Positions 1-8,310 of a stretch of DNA of 64,000 bases are shown here, piece after piece. A model generated the notes under the pieces. The model was not told the DNA's origin, made no database searches, and worked only from the letters and a program-made list of their open reading frames with translations. The stretch lies in the NCBI GenBank assembly GCA_963746905.1, contig CAVVCY010000003.1, forward strand, positions 744,001 through 808,000. Reading direction: 5' to 3'. A program made the translations under genes and the position numbers. Each line of letters begins with the position of its first letter. Position 1 is the first letter of the stretch. Origin of the DNA: JALYNX01 sp963746905 (GTDB taxonomy: Bacteria; Actinomycetota; Acidimicrobiia; Spongiisociales; ZC4RG35).

Positions 1-356
1 GAGGCGACCACGGTCGCCAGCCAGCCGCAAATCCCGATGACAATCGCCGCCGACGATCCGGCGAAGAGAGCCTGTGTGGCGAACCAGGGACGAGCGATCG
101 GGCGCAGATAGATATAGGGGAGGGTCCCGGCGTCCTTCTCCTCGCGGAGAGTGGCGGCGGTGAGGATCAGCGCGGCAACGACGAATGTGTATCCAACCGA
201 CGCCAGGATGTCGCTGTAGAGCCCGGTCAGCTCCTTGGCTGGGGCATCGAATCCGACCAGCCAATACACCAGACCGGATACCGAGGACAAGGCAACGAGG
301 GCGATGACACGCCCCCGGCGCATCATCCGCCGGTAGAGATGGAGAGCGAGGGTCAT
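1..356 (-). CDS. ABC-2 type transporter permease (partial, runs off the left edge)
   Basis: The N-terminal 118 codons of a membrane protein are visible; the rest lies outside the window. It begins MTLALHLYRRMMRRGRV, has hydrophobic helices after residue 17, and carries an EEKDAGTLPYLYLRPI segment typical of the cytoplasmic loop of ABC-2 permeases. Its ATG overlaps the stop of the upstream ATPase by one base (TGATG), so the two are probably translationally coupled as one exporter. The substrate cannot be inferred. Confidence 0.8.
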   Translation of the reverse strand, partial: MTLALHLYRRMMRRGRVIALVALSSVSGLVYWLVGFDAPAKELTGLYSDILASVGYTFVVAALILTAATLREEKDAGTLPYIYLRPIARPWFATQALFAGSSAAIVIGICGWLATVVA

Positions 357-1273
357 CAACGACCCTCGACCAGGTAGCGGAACACCGACTCGAGTGACTC
401 GTCGACGGGTTCGACTCTCCTGAGTCGGATGCCGCTCTCGGAAGCGAGGATCGGCAACCGCCTGGCCAGATCGCCGGAGTCAGAGGACTCGACATGGACA
501 GTGTCGCCGTCGATGCTCACCCCGACGACACCCGGGGTGACGATGAGCGAGGAGGCGAGTCGGCGAGGGTCGCTGGCCTCGACGTATACCCGGCGCGGCT
601 TGTCGGTCATCGCGGCGCGAATCGTGGAAACGTCACCGACGGCGGCGAGCCGTCCGTCGACCATTGCCACCACCCGGTCGGTCATTCGCTCGACCTCAGC
701 AAGGACATGAGAGGACACGATCACGGTCTTGCCCCTGTCGCCGAGTTTCCGGAATAGGTCGATGAGATGAGCCCTTTGCACCGGGTCGGCGCCGTTCAGC
801 GGCTCGTCGAGCAGCAGAACCTCCGGGTCCGAGACGAGTGCCTGTGCCACCTTGGCGCGTTGCTTCATCCCCTTCGAAAACCCGCCAAGGGCCCGGTCGG
901 CGGCTTCAGTGAGGCCGACATCCTCGATCGCCGAGCTCACTCGATTCTTGACCTGGTCGACTTTGGACAGGCGCGCCGCCAGTTCCACGAACTGACGACC
1001 GGTGAGGCGGTCGTAGACGGTTTCGTCTTCCGGGACGAGCGCGATCCGGGTGTAGATCGTGGGATCGGCGCGGGGATCCACGCCCAGGATCTGGATGCTG
1101 CCCTGCGACGGGCGTTGCAGCCCGGTGATGACCCGCAGCAGGGTCGTCTTCCCGGCTCCGTTGGGGCCCAGGAGGCCGGTCACGCCCGGCCTGAACCCGA
1201 TGGTGAGCTCGCTGACCGCGACTTTGAGCCCGAACCATTTGGACAACTCGGTGACGACGATGGTGTCGGTCAT
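356..1273 (-). CDS. ABC transporter ATP-binding protein
   Basis: 305-residue ATPase subunit of an ABC-2 exporter. Walker A GPNGAGKTT is at residues 36-44, the signature FSKGMKQR near 132-139, Walker B LLLDEP at 153-158, and an SSHV switch histidine follows. The start is the ATG of MTDTIVV, which overlaps the preceding permease stop in an ATGA; the open frame runs further upstream, but that part is out-of-frame permease sequence. The C-terminal 80 residues form the accessory domain usual in CcmA/NatA-type ATPases. The substrate is unknown. Confidence 0.9.
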   Translation of the reverse strand: MTDTIVVTELSKWFGLKVAVSELTIGFRPGVTGLLGPNGAGKTTLLRVITGLQRPSQGSIQILGVDPRADPTIYTRIALVPEDETVYDRLTGRQFVELAARLSKVDQVKNRVSSAIEDVGLTEAADRALGGFSKGMKQRAKVAQALVSDPEVLLLDEPLNGADPVQRAHLIDLFRKLGDRGKTVIVSSHVLAEVERMTDRVVAMVDGRLAAVGDVSTIRAAMTDKPRRVYVEASDPRRLASSLIVTPGVVGVSIDGDTVHVESSDSGDLARRLPILASESGIRLRRVEPVDESLESVFRYLVEGR

Positions 1274-2151
1274 GCCAGTTTCCGATAGCGCCACCTGATG
1301 AACCACACCGCGGCGACGGTCACGACGACGATCACGGCAACCGACACCCAGACCTCGAACCCGGCGATCTCCGCCGGGTAGGCGATTGTGTCCCCGAAGA
1401 AGTAATCCCTGACGATCCGAGGGTGCTGACCCGGGGCAACCAGCGCGGCGAACTTGGCGCCAGGGAAGGTCGCCTCTGCGACTCTCCCGGCGATCCCGTC
1501 CCCAGCGATCAGGATTCCCAAGAACGCGGCTGCCGCGATCCCGGTGCGGTCGATCACGGACGACAGGATGAAGATCAACGAACCGTGGAGGGCGATGAAG
1601 GCCAGGGTGGTTACCGGGACCTTCCACAGGACGTCGAGGTTGTCGCCCAGGTAGGTGAGAAATCCATCGTCCGAGATCAGGGACAAACCGATGTGGAGTA
1701 TCAACTGAGGGACGATGTAGATGGCGCCGACCACGGTGGCAAAGGCTCCGACCTTCGAGGTGAGATACCCATCGACGGTGAGCGGGCGGGAGAAGTAGAC
1801 GGAGAGGACTCCCTTGGTCCGATCCGGTATCAACAACTTGGGACCGGCGAATGCAATGAACAGGATGGAAATCGCCGAGTAGAAGTCGAACAGGTCGCCA
1901 TAGGTGGGAGCACCCTGCTGAAGGGCCTCGTCGATGTTGCCGGCGGCCCAATTGATGCCGAGAAAGACCGCGGCGGCAATCACCGCGATGGCGATAAGGA
2001 CCCAGGGGAAGATCTTCTCCCTCGCCTTTCGGCCAAGGCCAAGGACGCGACGCACCCCATCCTTGAACACTGCCCGTCGGGCACCGGCGGGCCCGAGACG
2101 TGGGCCGTCGTAGGTCCGATAACCACGGTCGAAGATGACCTGATCGGTCAC
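1270..2151 (-). CDS. ABC-2 type transporter permease
   Basis: 293-residue polytopic membrane protein. A basic cytoplasmic N-terminus of about 45 residues is followed by about six hydrophobic segments, and LLIPDRTKGVLSVYFSRPL is the characteristic loop of ABC-2 permeases. It overlaps by four bases (ATGA) with the ATPase genes on both sides. The operon therefore alternates ATPase-permease-ATPase-permease, which could be two related exporters or one hetero-oligomeric exporter. The substrate is not recognisable. Confidence 0.85.
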   Translation of the reverse strand: MTDQVIFDRGYRTYDGPRLGPAGARRAVFKDGVRRVLGLGRKAREKIFPWVLIAIAVIAAAVFLGINWAAGNIDEALQQGAPTYGDLFDFYSAISILFIAFAGPKLLIPDRTKGVLSVYFSRPLTVDGYLTSKVGAFATVVGAIYIVPQLILHIGLSLISDDGFLTYLGDNLDVLWKVPVTTLAFIALHGSLIFILSSVIDRTGIAAAAFLGILIAGDGIAGRVAEATFPGAKFAALVAPGQHPRIVRDYFFGDTIAYPAEIAGFEVWVSVAVIVVVTVAAVWFIRWRYRKLA

Positions 2152-3050
2152 GGCGACACCTCCCGGGCCAGGAACAGGTCCTCCAATGAGGCCGATCCCC
2201 GGATCATGCGGACCAACCCCGCGTTCGCTGCCGCAGTTTCGGCGACGATTGCCTCTTCCAGCTGCTCATCGCCCGGACCAACCAGCAGGCGCTGACCCTC
2301 AACGGTGGCTTCGAAGCCTCGCCTCCTCAGCGCCTCAGCGACCTGGTCGGCGTGATCGATCACTTCGACGACCACCGTGCCCAGCTTCTCGAAACCCTCC
2401 AAAGGGCCGGAGCGCAGGAGATCTCCAGCGTCGAGCATGACCACCCAATCGCAGGTCTGCTCGATGTCGGTCAGCACATGCGAGGACAGGATGACGTTGA
2501 TCTTGAAATCGGCGAGCCGCCGGATCAGTTCCAGCATCTGGGTGCGACCCTCAGGATCGAGCCCGGATGCCGGCTCGTCCAGGAGCAGCAGGTCAGGGTC
2601 GTGAACGATTGCCTGTGCAAGCTTCACCCTCTGCTGCATTCCGGTGGAGAAGTCGCCCAGGAAGCGAAAGCGCTCTTCCTCGAGTCCCACGAGGAAGAGG
2701 GTCTCGGAGGCTCTTCGCCTCGCCTCACGAGGGGGGATTCCAGCCAATTGGGCGGTGTAGGCCACGAAATCGGCGGCGGTCTGGTCCTTGGGAAGGCAGT
2801 CGCCTTCCGGCATGTAACCGATGACGGCGCGCACCGCAAGCGGCTCGCGCTGCGGATCATGGCCGAGGACCTGCATCGAGCCCGAAGTGGGGTGGAGCAG
2901 TCCGAGCATCAGACGCAACAATGTGGTCTTCCCCGCCCCGTTCGCTCCCACCAGCCCGGTCACTCCCTCCGGCACCTGAAGGGTCAGGTTCCGAATCGCG
3001 ACGACCTCGCCGTAGTCGTGGGTCAGGTCAGAGACTTCCAGGACGGTCAT
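2148..3050 (-). CDS. ABC transporter ATP-binding protein
   Basis: 300-residue ABC-2 ATPase. Walker A GANGAGKTT is at residues 35-43, the signature FSTGMQQR at 134-141, Walker B LLLLDEP at 154-160, and SSHVL follows. The C-terminal 80 residues are an accessory domain. It starts in an ATGA overlap with the end of the DNA ligase gene and ends in an ATGA overlap with the next permease. It is a paralogue of the ATPase at 356-1273. Confidence 0.9.
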   Translation of the reverse strand: MTVLEVSDLTHDYGEVVAIRNLTLQVPEGVTGLVGANGAGKTTLLRLMLGLLHPTSGSMQVLGHDPQREPLAVRAVIGYMPEGDCLPKDQTAADFVAYTAQLAGIPPREARRRASETLFLVGLEEERFRFLGDFSTGMQQRVKLAQAIVHDPDLLLLDEPASGLDPEGRTQMLELIRRLADFKINVILSSHVLTDIEQTCDWVVMLDAGDLLRSGPLEGFEKLGTVVVEVIDHADQVAEALRRRGFEATVEGQRLLVGPGDEQLEEAIVAETAAANAGLVRMIRGSASLEDLFLAREVSP

Positions 3051-4069
3051 CCCGCAACTACCTCCGCGAACCCCGGCCCTTCCGGGCGCTCCAGTTGCTC
3101 CATCGTGCAGCTCAACGGATCCTTCTCAGGGCGCCAGCGGTGGAACCTGGTGGCGTGTCGGAATCGGTTTCCCTCGAGTTGGTCATAGCTCACTTCCACG
3201 ACGACACCTGGCTGCACCGGGGTCCAAGCCCCGTCCTTCTCCGACGACCACCTGCTCGGCCCCCCCGGGGCCCGAGCATCCTCGTCGAAGCTGTCGTCTG
3301 CCACCAATTCGAGAAAGCGGTTGTAGATCTCGACCCTTTGCCCGTCGGGGAAGCCGGAGCAATGCCCGATGAAGTGGAGTTGACCCCGGTCGTCGTAGAC
3401 CCCGAGGAGAAGCGAGCCGATCTTGCCCCCGTCCTTGTGCTCTCTGAACCCCCCGACGACACAATCCACGGTCCGCCGATGCTTGATCTTGATCATCGCT
3501 CGTTTCCCGTGCTGGTAGGCGAGCTCTGGCAACTTGGCGATGATCCCGTCACAACCGGCCGACTCGAACTCTGAAAACCAACGGCGGGCCATTTCCTCGG
3601 AATCTGTCTGCGGGGTCAGGTGCCAGGGGTGACCGAGATCTGCCGCGACTTCCACGAGTCGCTCGCGGCGTTCTGCAAAGGGAGCAGCTCGGAGGTCCTC
3701 ACCTTGATGTGCGAGCAGGTCGAAGGCCACCAACTCGGCCGGAGTCGCCTCCGAGAGCAACTTGATCCTTGATTCGGCGGGATGGATCCGCTGTTGGAGG
3801 GTGCCAAAATCGGTAACGCCGCTGACGACGACGATGACCTCGCCATCGATGACGGTTCCATCCGGAAGTTGCTCGAGAGCGGGGCGCAGCTCCGGGAAAT
3901 AGCGGAGCAGTGGGCGCTGAGATCTGGAGTCGAGTCGAATCTCGGGCCGGGACCAGGAGACTGATCGAAAGCCATCCCATTTTGGCTCGTAGAGAAACGT
4001 TCCCTTCGGCCAACCCTCGGAGACCTTCGCTTCCATCGTCTCGATCGGCGCGGGGAAGGGGTGACTCAC
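3047..4069 (-). CDS. ligC: ATP-dependent DNA ligase, LigC type
   Basis: 340-residue ATP-dependent DNA ligase, which seals nicks through a lysyl-AMP intermediate. The nucleotidyltransferase motif I EPKWDGFR puts the catalytic lysine at residue 30. Motifs DGEVIV, VAFDLL and DGIIAKL, then KIKHRRTVDCVVGGF, lead into a C-terminal OB-fold. There is no Ku-partner, polymerase or nuclease domain, which fits the short LigC group associated with accessory repair in actinobacteria. GTG at 4069 is the chosen start; an in-frame ATG at 4036 is the alternative. It heads a tightly coupled ABC-transporter operon, an unusual setting. Only 13 bases separate it from the divergent gene. Confidence 0.88.
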   Translation of the reverse strand: MSHPFPAPIETMEAKVSEGWPKGTFLYEPKWDGFRSVSWSRPEIRLDSRSQRPLLRYFPELRPALEQLPDGTVIDGEVIVVVSGVTDFGTLQQRIHPAESRIKLLSEATPAELVAFDLLAHQGEDLRAAPFAERRERLVEVAADLGHPWHLTPQTDSEEMARRWFSEFESAGCDGIIAKLPELAYQHGKRAMIKIKHRRTVDCVVGGFREHKDGGKIGSLLLGVYDDRGQLHFIGHCSGFPDGQRVEIYNRFLELVADDSFDEDARAPGGPSRWSSEKDGAWTPVQPGVVVEVSYDQLEGNRFRHATRFHRWRPEKDPLSCTMEQLERPEGPGFAEVVAG

Positions 4070-4082
4070 GGTCGGCGAGTGT

Positions 4083-5099
4083 ATGCGCCGATACGCTGGT
4101 CTCATTATCGAGCGGATTCTCGAGAGACTTCCCAAGTGGGTGAAAGGCCCGGCAGAGATCGTTGCAACGTCCGCCAAGGAATACGGCATCGATCGCGCCC
4201 CGAGGATGGCCGCAGCCATCGCCTACCGGACCGTGTTCGCGTTGGCACCGATGCTGATCATCGCGGTCTCGGTCGCTGGGGCGTTTCTCGGTAACACCGA
4301 TGTCCAGCAGGAATTGTTGGAGGGAATCGAGCGGATCGCCGGCCCCGAGCTGGCAGCGACTGTGGGCACCATCCTCGCCAGCGCGGTGAGCTCCACGAGC
4401 ACTGCGGCCCTCATCGGGGTCGTCTTGTTGCTCTGGTCGGCGTCGAGTCTCTTCATCGAGCTGCAGCACGACCTGAACGACATCTTCGACGTCCCCTATG
4501 AGCGGATCGCGGGGATGGTTGGCCTGGTGCGCAAACGTGGGATCGGGTTCCTATGGGTGTTCGGGCTCGGTTTGGTGATGATGGCTCTACTGGTCGTAAA
4601 CGCGGTTTGGGGCTTCCTCGACTCGCTCCTGCCGGCCAGTCTGGAAAACCTCGACACTGTCTTCCAGGTGTTGGCGCCGGTGGTCTCGCTGGCCTTGTTG
4701 CCCGTTGTCTTCGCTCTCATCTTCCAGACACTCACGGTGGTGACCATTCCGTGGCGGGCAGTCTGGGTCGGGGCATTGTTCACTGCGGTGGTGTTCACCG
4801 TGGCGGCGTTTGGGATCGGTTTCTGGTTCCAGATCTTTGGCGTGAAGACCGCACTTGGATTCGCCGGTTCCCTGGTCGTCATTCTGTTCCTCGCCTACAT
4901 GCTGTCCTCGGTGTTCCTCTTTGGGGTCGAGGTGACCAGGGTTTACTCGGATCGTCTCGCCAGTGTTGGGGCAAAGCCGGCACCGAAGCCGCTTGACCCA
5001 CTGGTCGTAGTGTCGGAACCACCCCGGGCCATCCCCGGCGCGGCACTGGCCGCGTTCCTCACCGGGTTGCTGATCGGCTCGCGTCGCCGCAGGCGGTAG
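4083..5099 (+). CDS. YihY/BrkB family membrane protein
   Basis: 338-residue integral membrane protein of the YihY (formerly 'ribonuclease BN') family, with about six transmembrane helices between residues 40 and 290. Family features include ALIGVVLLLWSASSLFIELQHDLNDIFDV and the following conserved polar loop. The C-terminus is a Pro-rich stretch, a last short hydrophobic segment and an arginine cluster. Molecular function is not established for the family. It is divergent from the ligase gene. Confidence 0.85.
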   Translation: MRRYAGLIIERILERLPKWVKGPAEIVATSAKEYGIDRAPRMAAAIAYRTVFALAPMLIIAVSVAGAFLGNTDVQQELLEGIERIAGPELAATVGTILASAVSSTSTAALIGVVLLLWSASSLFIELQHDLNDIFDVPYERIAGMVGLVRKRGIGFLWVFGLGLVMMALLVVNAVWGFLDSLLPASLENLDTVFQVLAPVVSLALLPVVFALIFQTLTVVTIPWRAVWVGALFTAVVFTVAAFGIGFWFQIFGVKTALGFAGSLVVILFLAYMLSSVFLFGVEVTRVYSDRLASVGAKPAPKPLDPLVVVSEPPRAIPGAALAAFLTGLLIGSRRRRR

Positions 5100-5131
5100 T
5101 CGTCTCACTGTGATTTGAATTCAGAGTCCAA

Positions 5132-5137
5132 TAACCT
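5132..5137 (+). promoter_or_regulatory. putative -10 box of a leaderless promoter
   Basis: TAACCT lies 9 bases before the ATG of the gene at 5147, fitting the TANNNT pattern seen at many starts in this window. Confidence 0.35.
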
Positions 5138-5146
5138 CAGACACCT

Positions 5147-5713
5147 ATGTCGATCGACATCGCCGGGTTCGTCACCGATCTGAAGGAACATGCCACCGAG
5201 CATGGATTTCACGTGCATGACGAGCGGCACTTCGTCGAGACCTACTCACTGCGCCAGTCCTGGGAGGTCGATCTCCATCCCGAGGCGGGTTGCGGGGGCC
5301 CTATTGATCTGCACCTGGCGCTAGACGGTGATCCCAGAGTGATTCTCTCCTTGCGGGAGCGCCTGGAGGAGATGGACGACGACTTCGAAGAGCCCGAGGA
5401 CGTGTACCACCTCGACCTCTTCTTCAATTGGGCGGTTCCGCCACTCCACAAACCACCCGACCTGCTGGTCCTCGCCACCGATCTCGCCGGCATCGGCCGG
5501 CTCTCGCTCGCAGTGGAGGTCCAGGCAATCGACTCCTACGGTGCGGTGACCGACGCTCCAGAGCGACGGTTGACCCTCACCGGTAAGTCATCGGTCAGCC
5601 TGGTCGACGTGCTCATGGGGCGCGAGCAGCTGTGTGACGTGCTCGATCGGTCCCATGACGTCAGCGTCTATCTCCTCGATCGGGTGGCCGGCTGGATGGA
5701 GCTGCCGACCTGA
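5147..5713 (+). CDS. hypothetical protein
   Basis: 188-residue acidic soluble protein of unrecognised family. It has no signal peptide or membrane helix. The middle carries an acidic stretch (MDDDFEEPEDVYHLD) and a Trp/Pro segment NWAVPPLHKPPDLL. It ends convergently against the next gene with no gap. No function can be proposed from the sequence. Confidence 0.7.
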   Translation: MSIDIAGFVTDLKEHATEHGFHVHDERHFVETYSLRQSWEVDLHPEAGCGGPIDLHLALDGDPRVILSLRERLEEMDDDFEEPEDVYHLDLFFNWAVPPLHKPPDLLVLATDLAGIGRLSLAVEVQAIDSYGAVTDAPERRLTLTGKSSVSLVDVLMGREQLCDVLDRSHDVSVYLLDRVAGWMELPT

Positions 5714-6133
5714 TCAGCCGACGAGGCTGACCAGCGCCCAGATCCCCAGTGCCAGCGTCACCGCACACAGGGCATAGAACCCGACGACGGTGAGGGCCTT
5801 GGGGGGAGGGCCTTCCGCAACATCGAACACCCGGTTCTCAGCGTCGGGTGTGGCCGCCGCCGCGGTGTCCTTGAGTGACTCGGTGTCGATGATGAGGTGC
5901 CCGACCAGTCCCTGTGCAAACCGGGAGGGATCGTCGGGGAGAAAGAAGACCGAGTCGTCGTCGGCTTCGATGACCCAGCTGCCATCGTCCTTCTCGACGA
6001 AGGTGCATTCGGCAGTTGGCCATTCACCGATCTCCACGTCGCCTGAGATCAGTGTGATCTTGTCGATGTCGATCCCCACCGTGACCGGTACCCGGTCATC
6101 TTCGAACGCAACTGTTCCCGGAAAAGTCGTCAC
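5714..6133 (-). CDS. hypothetical C-tail-anchored membrane protein
   Basis: 139 residues. The N-terminal 90 residues look like a small beta-rich domain (VPVTVGIDIDKITLISGDVEIGEW), perhaps PH-like. A linker rich in Ala and acidic residues follows, and a single transmembrane helix is at the extreme C-terminus (residues about 117-138). GTG at 6133 is chosen because GGGGAG sits six bases upstream; the open frame continues upstream without plausible protein character. Function unknown. Confidence 0.6.
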   Translation of the reverse strand: MTTFPGTVAFEDDRVPVTVGIDIDKITLISGDVEIGEWPTAECTFVEKDDGSWVIEADDDSVFFLPDDPSRFAQGLVGHLIIDTESLKDTAAAATPDAENRVFDVAEGPPPKALTVVGFYALCAVTLALGIWALVSLVG

Positions 6134-6194
6134 TCTCAGCTCCCCATGTGGTCGGGACTCCCATAAGTTAGGCCGCTCCAGCCGTGCCGCAAAC

Positions 6195-6890
6195 CTAGAA
6201 CGGAAGACCGATCGCCTTGCAGATGAAGGCTGTGAAATCGGTGGCCTTTGCGAACATCGCAACGAGGCGGATGTCGAACCCCGCCGATGTCACCGTCGGG
6301 TCAGACACCATGGCGCCGGCGACGAAGCTCTTCATGCGCAGATCATTCGCGTAGGGGTGATCCTGATCGAGGTCCGCGGGCACCTTCTTCAGCATCTCGT
6401 CATCGTCCTGGTCGATCGACCATGTGCTCGTGAAGGCCTTTCCTTTGGCGGCCTTCCTCCAGCCGACGGTGTCGTCGTTGATCGCCTGCCTTATCCCACG
6501 GGCAACGGGCGTCTCGGGATGCCACATCCCGACTCCTACGAAGCAGGCCCTCGGTTCGAGGTGCACGTAGAACCCGGGAGCGTGGATGTCCTTGCCGCCA
6601 TCGTGACGGAACTGGATCCCCACGTTGGTCTTGTATGGCGTCTTGTCCTTGGAAAACCTGGTGTCCCGATAGGGGCGCATCAGAGATCCGCCGACCGTCC
6701 GGGCGTCCGCTGTGAAGTGGGGCGAGATCCGTGTAAGGCGCGGCCCGAAATCCTGGATGAAATTGAGCGCCGGCTCCCTCACGACCTCGATGTATCGCGT
6801 CTTGTTGCGGTCCCACCAGAGCTTGTTGTTGTTTTGGCTCAGCTCGGTCAGGAATGTGAAGATGCCCTTTGAGAAATGTTGCTTGGCGAT
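6195..6890 (-). CDS. DUF2461 family protein with non-canonical (ATC) start position
   Basis: About 231 residues of the DUF2461 family (function unknown). The conserved N-terminus is present (FTFLTELSQNN..LWWDRNKTRY), followed by YRDTRFSKDKTPYKTN and GFYVHLEP. No ATG, GTG or TTG precedes this conserved start: between an upstream in-frame TAG and the domain, the only codon at the expected place is ATC at 6890-6888, with AGAGGGGG six bases before it. The first standard start (GTG at 6782) would delete about 36 conserved residues. A G-to-C difference at the start codon, real or a sequencing error, is the simplest explanation. Confidence 0.75.
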   Translation of the reverse strand: MAKQHFSKGIFTFLTELSQNNNKLWWDRNKTRYIEVVREPALNFIQDFGPRLTRISPHFTADARTVGGSLMRPYRDTRFSKDKTPYKTNVGIQFRHDGGKDIHAPGFYVHLEPRACFVGVGMWHPETPVARGIRQAINDDTVGWRKAAKGKAFTSTWSIDQDDDEMLKKVPADLDQDHPYANDLRMKSFVAGAMVSDPTVTSAGFDIRLVAMFAKATDFTAFICKAIGLPF

Positions 6891-6951
6891 GACAGACCCC
6901 CTCTCGACTCGAACCTACAACGCAGGCCGAGCGGTTGGTAGGGGGACACAA

Positions 6952-8274
6952 TCACACCGGCGTGTCTTCCTTGGTCAGCTCATCCCACGGAGTGCGCAGC
7001 CCGTCGCGGACTACCCGAATCAAGCTTCGGAAGTCCTTTCGCAACACCCAGGCGGCGGCGAGCAGGAACACGATGCCGACTCCGATGCGGGCTCGAGCCG
7101 AGCCCTCCTCGGAAATGTGCCCGAGCTCGGCGAGGCCCGATTCCAGAAGCTGTGCCACAAATAGGGCGAACATGGCCCATGCCTCCTTGGTGGTCACCGA
7201 TCGGCTGGCAACGATGGCGACAGCGAAGACGGACTGAGCGGCAGTGACCATGAGCTCAACCCGCTGTTGCCGGTCGAGGGGCAGCCCGTGGGTGGTCCTC
7301 GAGAAGATCGAGAACACGATGGGAAGGGTGCCGACGAGCAGCGTCCATTGGTTTACCTTGGAGGAGATCAAGGCAGCGAACCCGGTGCGCGCCGCAAGAC
7401 GCCAGGCAAAGAGGGCCGCCACCAAGAGCTCGGGCGCTTCGGAGGCGGTGGGGGCGATCCATTTCACCAACAGGAACTCGCTCACCCCGAGCGTCTGTCC
7501 CATCTCGACGATCGCCTCGGCAAACGGCTCGGCACACAGCAGGATGACTCCGGCCGCCACCGCAAACGCGTTGTAGTTTATGAAGCGGCGCACTCGTGTG
7601 GGCAGCGACCCGATGTAGGCAGAAGGCCCGACCAGGTGGGGGGTCGAGGGCGGAGCTCCCGACAGACGACGGAGATAGAGGACGTAGATGAGAATGAGGA
7701 TTCCGGAGTCCCACAGGGTCAGGCTGTCTTTGAGGAAAAGGGTCAACCCGTAGAGCGAGGCGATCGCCAGATAGGCGATTTCCACTGATTGGGACCGGTC
7801 GAGATTGATCGTGGTCGCAGTCGTTCCCTCGGCGCGCTCCGGAGAGGCCTGTGTCTTCCGCACCCGATAGGTGCCGAGGAGGATCACCAGAGGCCATCCG
7901 AGACCGATCAAAAGCTGGTTCCCACCGGTCATGTTGGCCAACGCCAGGGGCCCGTATTGGGTCGCCGCGCCGGTTTCGGCAAACTCCTGGCCGGCTTTGG
8001 CGGTGAACACGAAGTCGACGGCGTACTCGGGAAGGATGGCGATCAGGGCGAGAAGGGCCAGGGCGAGCCCGGCCGCGATGTCCAGTTGAATCACCTCCGC
8101 CGCCCAGGAGAGGATGAAGGCGGCACCGACGATGGCCAGGCCGAAGAGAATTGCACCGACCACGGGCGCGACGTGAGTGCCGCTCAACCGTAGGAATACC
8201 CCGGGCAGGGTGGCCCCGAGAGCGAGCGAGATGAAGAGAATCTGACGGCGGGGATTTAGGTCGACGTTTTCCAT
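6952..8274 (-). CDS. CaCA-type calcium/cation exchanger family protein
   Basis: 440-residue polytopic membrane protein. It has the two inverted alpha-repeats of the Ca2+/cation antiporter superfamily: ILPEYAVDFVFTAKAG with ANMTGGNQLLIGLG in the first half, and APTASEAPELLVAALFAW with SSKVNQWTLLVGTLP in the second. The acidic residues in 'LPEYAVD' and 'SEAPELL' occupy the usual ion-binding positions. It probably exchanges Ca2+ or another cation for H+ or Na+ at the cytoplasmic membrane. The ion specificity is not readable. Confidence 0.85.
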   Translation of the reverse strand: MENVDLNPRRQILFISLALGATLPGVFLRLSGTHVAPVVGAILFGLAIVGAAFILSWAAEVIQLDIAAGLALALLALIAILPEYAVDFVFTAKAGQEFAETGAATQYGPLALANMTGGNQLLIGLGWPLVILLGTYRVRKTQASPERAEGTTATTINLDRSQSVEIAYLAIASLYGLTLFLKDSLTLWDSGILILIYVLYLRRLSGAPPSTPHLVGPSAYIGSLPTRVRRFINYNAFAVAAGVILLCAEPFAEAIVEMGQTLGVSEFLLVKWIAPTASEAPELLVAALFAWRLAARTGFAALISSKVNQWTLLVGTLPIVFSIFSRTTHGLPLDRQQRVELMVTAAQSVFAVAIVASRSVTTKEAWAMFALFVAQLLESGLAELGHISEEGSARARIGVGIVFLLAAAWVLRKDFRSLIRVVRDGLRTPWDELTKEDTPV

Positions 8275-8310
8275 CGGGTCTCGGATGATCCTAAGAAGGC
8301 CGTAGCGGGG

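Noticed and set aside
356..1951. 531-codon version of the first ABC ATPase
   Set aside because: The first 226 codons are an Arg/His-rich out-of-frame reading of the upstream permease.
1423..2295. 290-codon plus-strand open frame
   Set aside because: Antisense shadow of the ABC permease and ATPase genes; its composition is low in hydrophobic residues and no domain is visible.
5790..6872. 360-codon plus-strand open frame
   Set aside because: Covers two minus-strand genes with recognisable protein features. The plus-strand translation has no domain and arises from high GC.
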